Shown here in pieces: positions 62,667-64,000 of a DNA stretch of 64,000 bases (position 1 is the stretch's first letter; each line of letters starts with the position of its first letter). The position numbers and the translations under genes are program-made. The notes beneath the pieces were generated by a model. It was given only the letters and a program-made list of their open reading frames with translations, ran no database searches and was not told where the DNA came from. This DNA comes from Chrysopilus asiliformis (lineage: Eukaryota; Arthropoda; Insecta; Diptera; Rhagionidae). Where the stretch lies: assembly GCA_964034945.1 (NCBI GenBank), contig OZ035960.1:63541470-63605469 (forward strand). Direction: 5' to 3'.

Positions 62667-64000
62667 TGTTACCAGGCCGGCCAATACTATGTGGACTGAA
62701 ACCGACAATATAATTTGGGGCATACTTAACTGTACCTGGATTACAGTAGCCCCGAGGCCAGCCTGTTTATCCCTCGGGCTCTGGCATGCTTGCGCGGACC
62801 TGGACTTAGCTCGTCGGTGGGGTGGATCTTGGCCGTTGGGACAAACCGAAGGTAAACGGATTTACATGCCGAATTGGGGTTCTCGAAAAATTAGAATAAA
62901 GGTGTTTATCAATACCCAAGAAAACGGAAACTATATTTTAAGACAGGAAAGAAAAATTTTGGATAATTATATACTGTCATAAGGACAACATGTGAAATTT
63001 GAGAAAGAAAAAAAAAATTAAGCCTCATCCTACGTTTCTGCTGCCCCCCATGATCACTGACATCAATCAACCCCCCTAAATAGGGACGGAACCTACGACA
63101 TGATCTCGTTAATCAACCCACAAAAATGGTCTGATCGCCGTGTTAAAAATCCGTCCATGTTAATCAAAGATGAACCGGAAATCAAACGCAGAATCAAAAT
63201 AAATATCGACGAAATGAAAACAAACATTCAAATGCCCCTTTCAACAATTTTATATTTCTTTTGAAATTTCCTCAAAAAGGTATTGTTTGCGATCTTCAAA
63301 GAAAACAAAATAATAGATTAACTCAAAAAAAATTGAAAAAAAAAGTTTGATCGTAAACAATATTTAAACTTGATCAAAAAAAAAATCGATCCCAACAAAA
63401 AAAAATTAAATGTGGCAAGACTTTCCTTTTAAACTTTCACCCTCGTTGCATACTTTCAGGCGTTTAGGGTTCACTTAAGGCTTTTCTTATTTCTTTGAAA
63501 ATACGTTTACACTTTATTTTCTTCTAATCACTTTTGCGCGTAAAAAAAAAAAGAAAAATCACTTACAGTTTTCCTGAATTTTCTTGATTTTACTTCTGGT
63601 ACTCAAAAATGCGTCCACTCGCCGATCATGTGCACACGTCGAACAAAGATGAATCGCTAAAAAAACTTTTAAAGAAAAATTTGAACTTTAAGTGAGAAGA
63701 AAATATTTAACGTCGTTCGATACTTCCCTTTTGTTTACAGCCAATTTAGGAAAAACTCAAAAAAAAACTCTTGCCATTTACAAAAAGAAAATTCAAGGCT
63801 CTCGGTAAATGATGATTTTAAATTTTAAATATTGGTTGAAATTTCTAGAACTCAAAAAGCTCCCTATTTTTTCGGCCTCCTCTTCCTCTCTCCGGATAGT
63901 GGCTCCACGTGGCGGCGAGGAGGTTAAGTTTAAACGATCGAATATTTCCCCTATAACCTCGCCGATTTGAATTTAAATTCAGAGTGAAATTTTCCTTCAA
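62667..64000 (-). repeat. gypsy-2 5' LTR (truncated by window end)
   Basis: Begins TGTTACCAGGCCGG like the copy at 53945 and continues past the last base of the window. Differences from the other LTR: one T for C near 62708, one T for C near 63036 and A-run lengths. Confidence 0.93.

Larger units (their letters stand above)
53945..64000 (-). mobile_element. gypsy-2: intact Ty3/gypsy element (right LTR incomplete)
   Basis: Minus-strand order from the right: 5' LTR (62667 to beyond 64000), PBS, leader, gag (61745-59787), pol (59874-56470), then the 3' LTR starting (plus coordinates) at 53945. Both LTRs begin TGTTACCAGGCCGG on the plus strand. Over the 1.33 kb that can be compared I found two substitutions and three homopolymer-length changes. 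No env-like frame is present. Inserted into the BEL pol; the TSD cannot be checked because the right end is outside. Confidence 0.95.

Noticed and set aside
1..64000. tRNA or rRNA genes
   Set aside because: No cloverleaf-like or rRNA-like stretch was noticed; the PBS sequences are only complementary to tRNA ends.

Overview
This 64 kb window looks like insect nuclear DNA, plausibly dipteran (low confidence on the order). It is almost entirely transposable elements. The only host gene I can support is the 3' part of a Ras suppressor protein 1 homologue (Rsu1; icarus in Drosophila): exons at 18762-19383 and 19451-19541, with short AT-rich introns, GT-AG splice sites and a seven-repeat LRR protein. 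Its first exon is not visible. The Drosophila-like protein, mariner, Tc1, hAT, P/THAP, PIF/Harbinger, Helitron, BEL, Ty3/gypsy and Penelope-type elements, and spliceosomal introns all argue for an insect.

Region 1 (1-10.8 kb) is a mosaic of short terminal-inverted-repeat (TIR) elements. One hAT MITE has an 8-bp target-site duplication (TSD). Two elements carry broken THAP domains (P-element type) and 7-bp TSDs. There is a palindromic cluster of nested MITEs at 4.7-6.3 kb and a fragment of a PIF/Harbinger transposase. Region 2 (10.8-18.6 kb) is a decayed Helitron (Rep plus PIF1-type helicase) whose Rep gene was split by a Harbinger-like element, which was split by a hAT element, which was split by a mariner. 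The Helitron ends 188 bp before the Rsu1 exon. Region 3 (18.7-20.2 kb) holds Rsu1 and its 3' flank.

Region 4 (20.2-42.3 kb) starts with a non-autonomous Helitron containing a minisatellite of about 120 bp. Then comes a deep nest: a repeat of the 'GGGTATA' family was interrupted by LINE-1, which was interrupted by a Ty3/gypsy element (gypsy-1, 22675-39105, AGAG TSD). Gypsy-1 was itself hit by at least six later insertions: a TIR element in the left LTR, a hAT in the leader, LINE-2 in gag (itself carrying a Harbinger element that carries another GGGTATA repeat), a GGGTATA repeat in gag, a hAT in the reverse transcriptase, and a TIR element near the end of pol.

Region 5 (42.3-53.9 kb) is a BEL/Pao retrotransposon. 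Its 5' LTR, leader and gag start are present twice (3135 bp apart). Its pol is interrupted by a large inverted repeat with hammerhead-ribozyme-like motifs and a 15-bp TSD (Penelope-like), and by an internally deleted Tc1-type element. Region 6 (53.9 kb to the end) is a second Ty3/gypsy element (gypsy-2), on the minus strand and inserted into the BEL pol. It has intact gag and pol reading frames joined by a canonical -1 frameshift heptamer and LTRs that are nearly identical, so it is the youngest and possibly still active element here. Its right LTR runs off the window.

All calls come from reading motifs, TIRs and TSDs by eye. Family names for elements lacking coding sequence are inferences from TSD length and terminal sequence.
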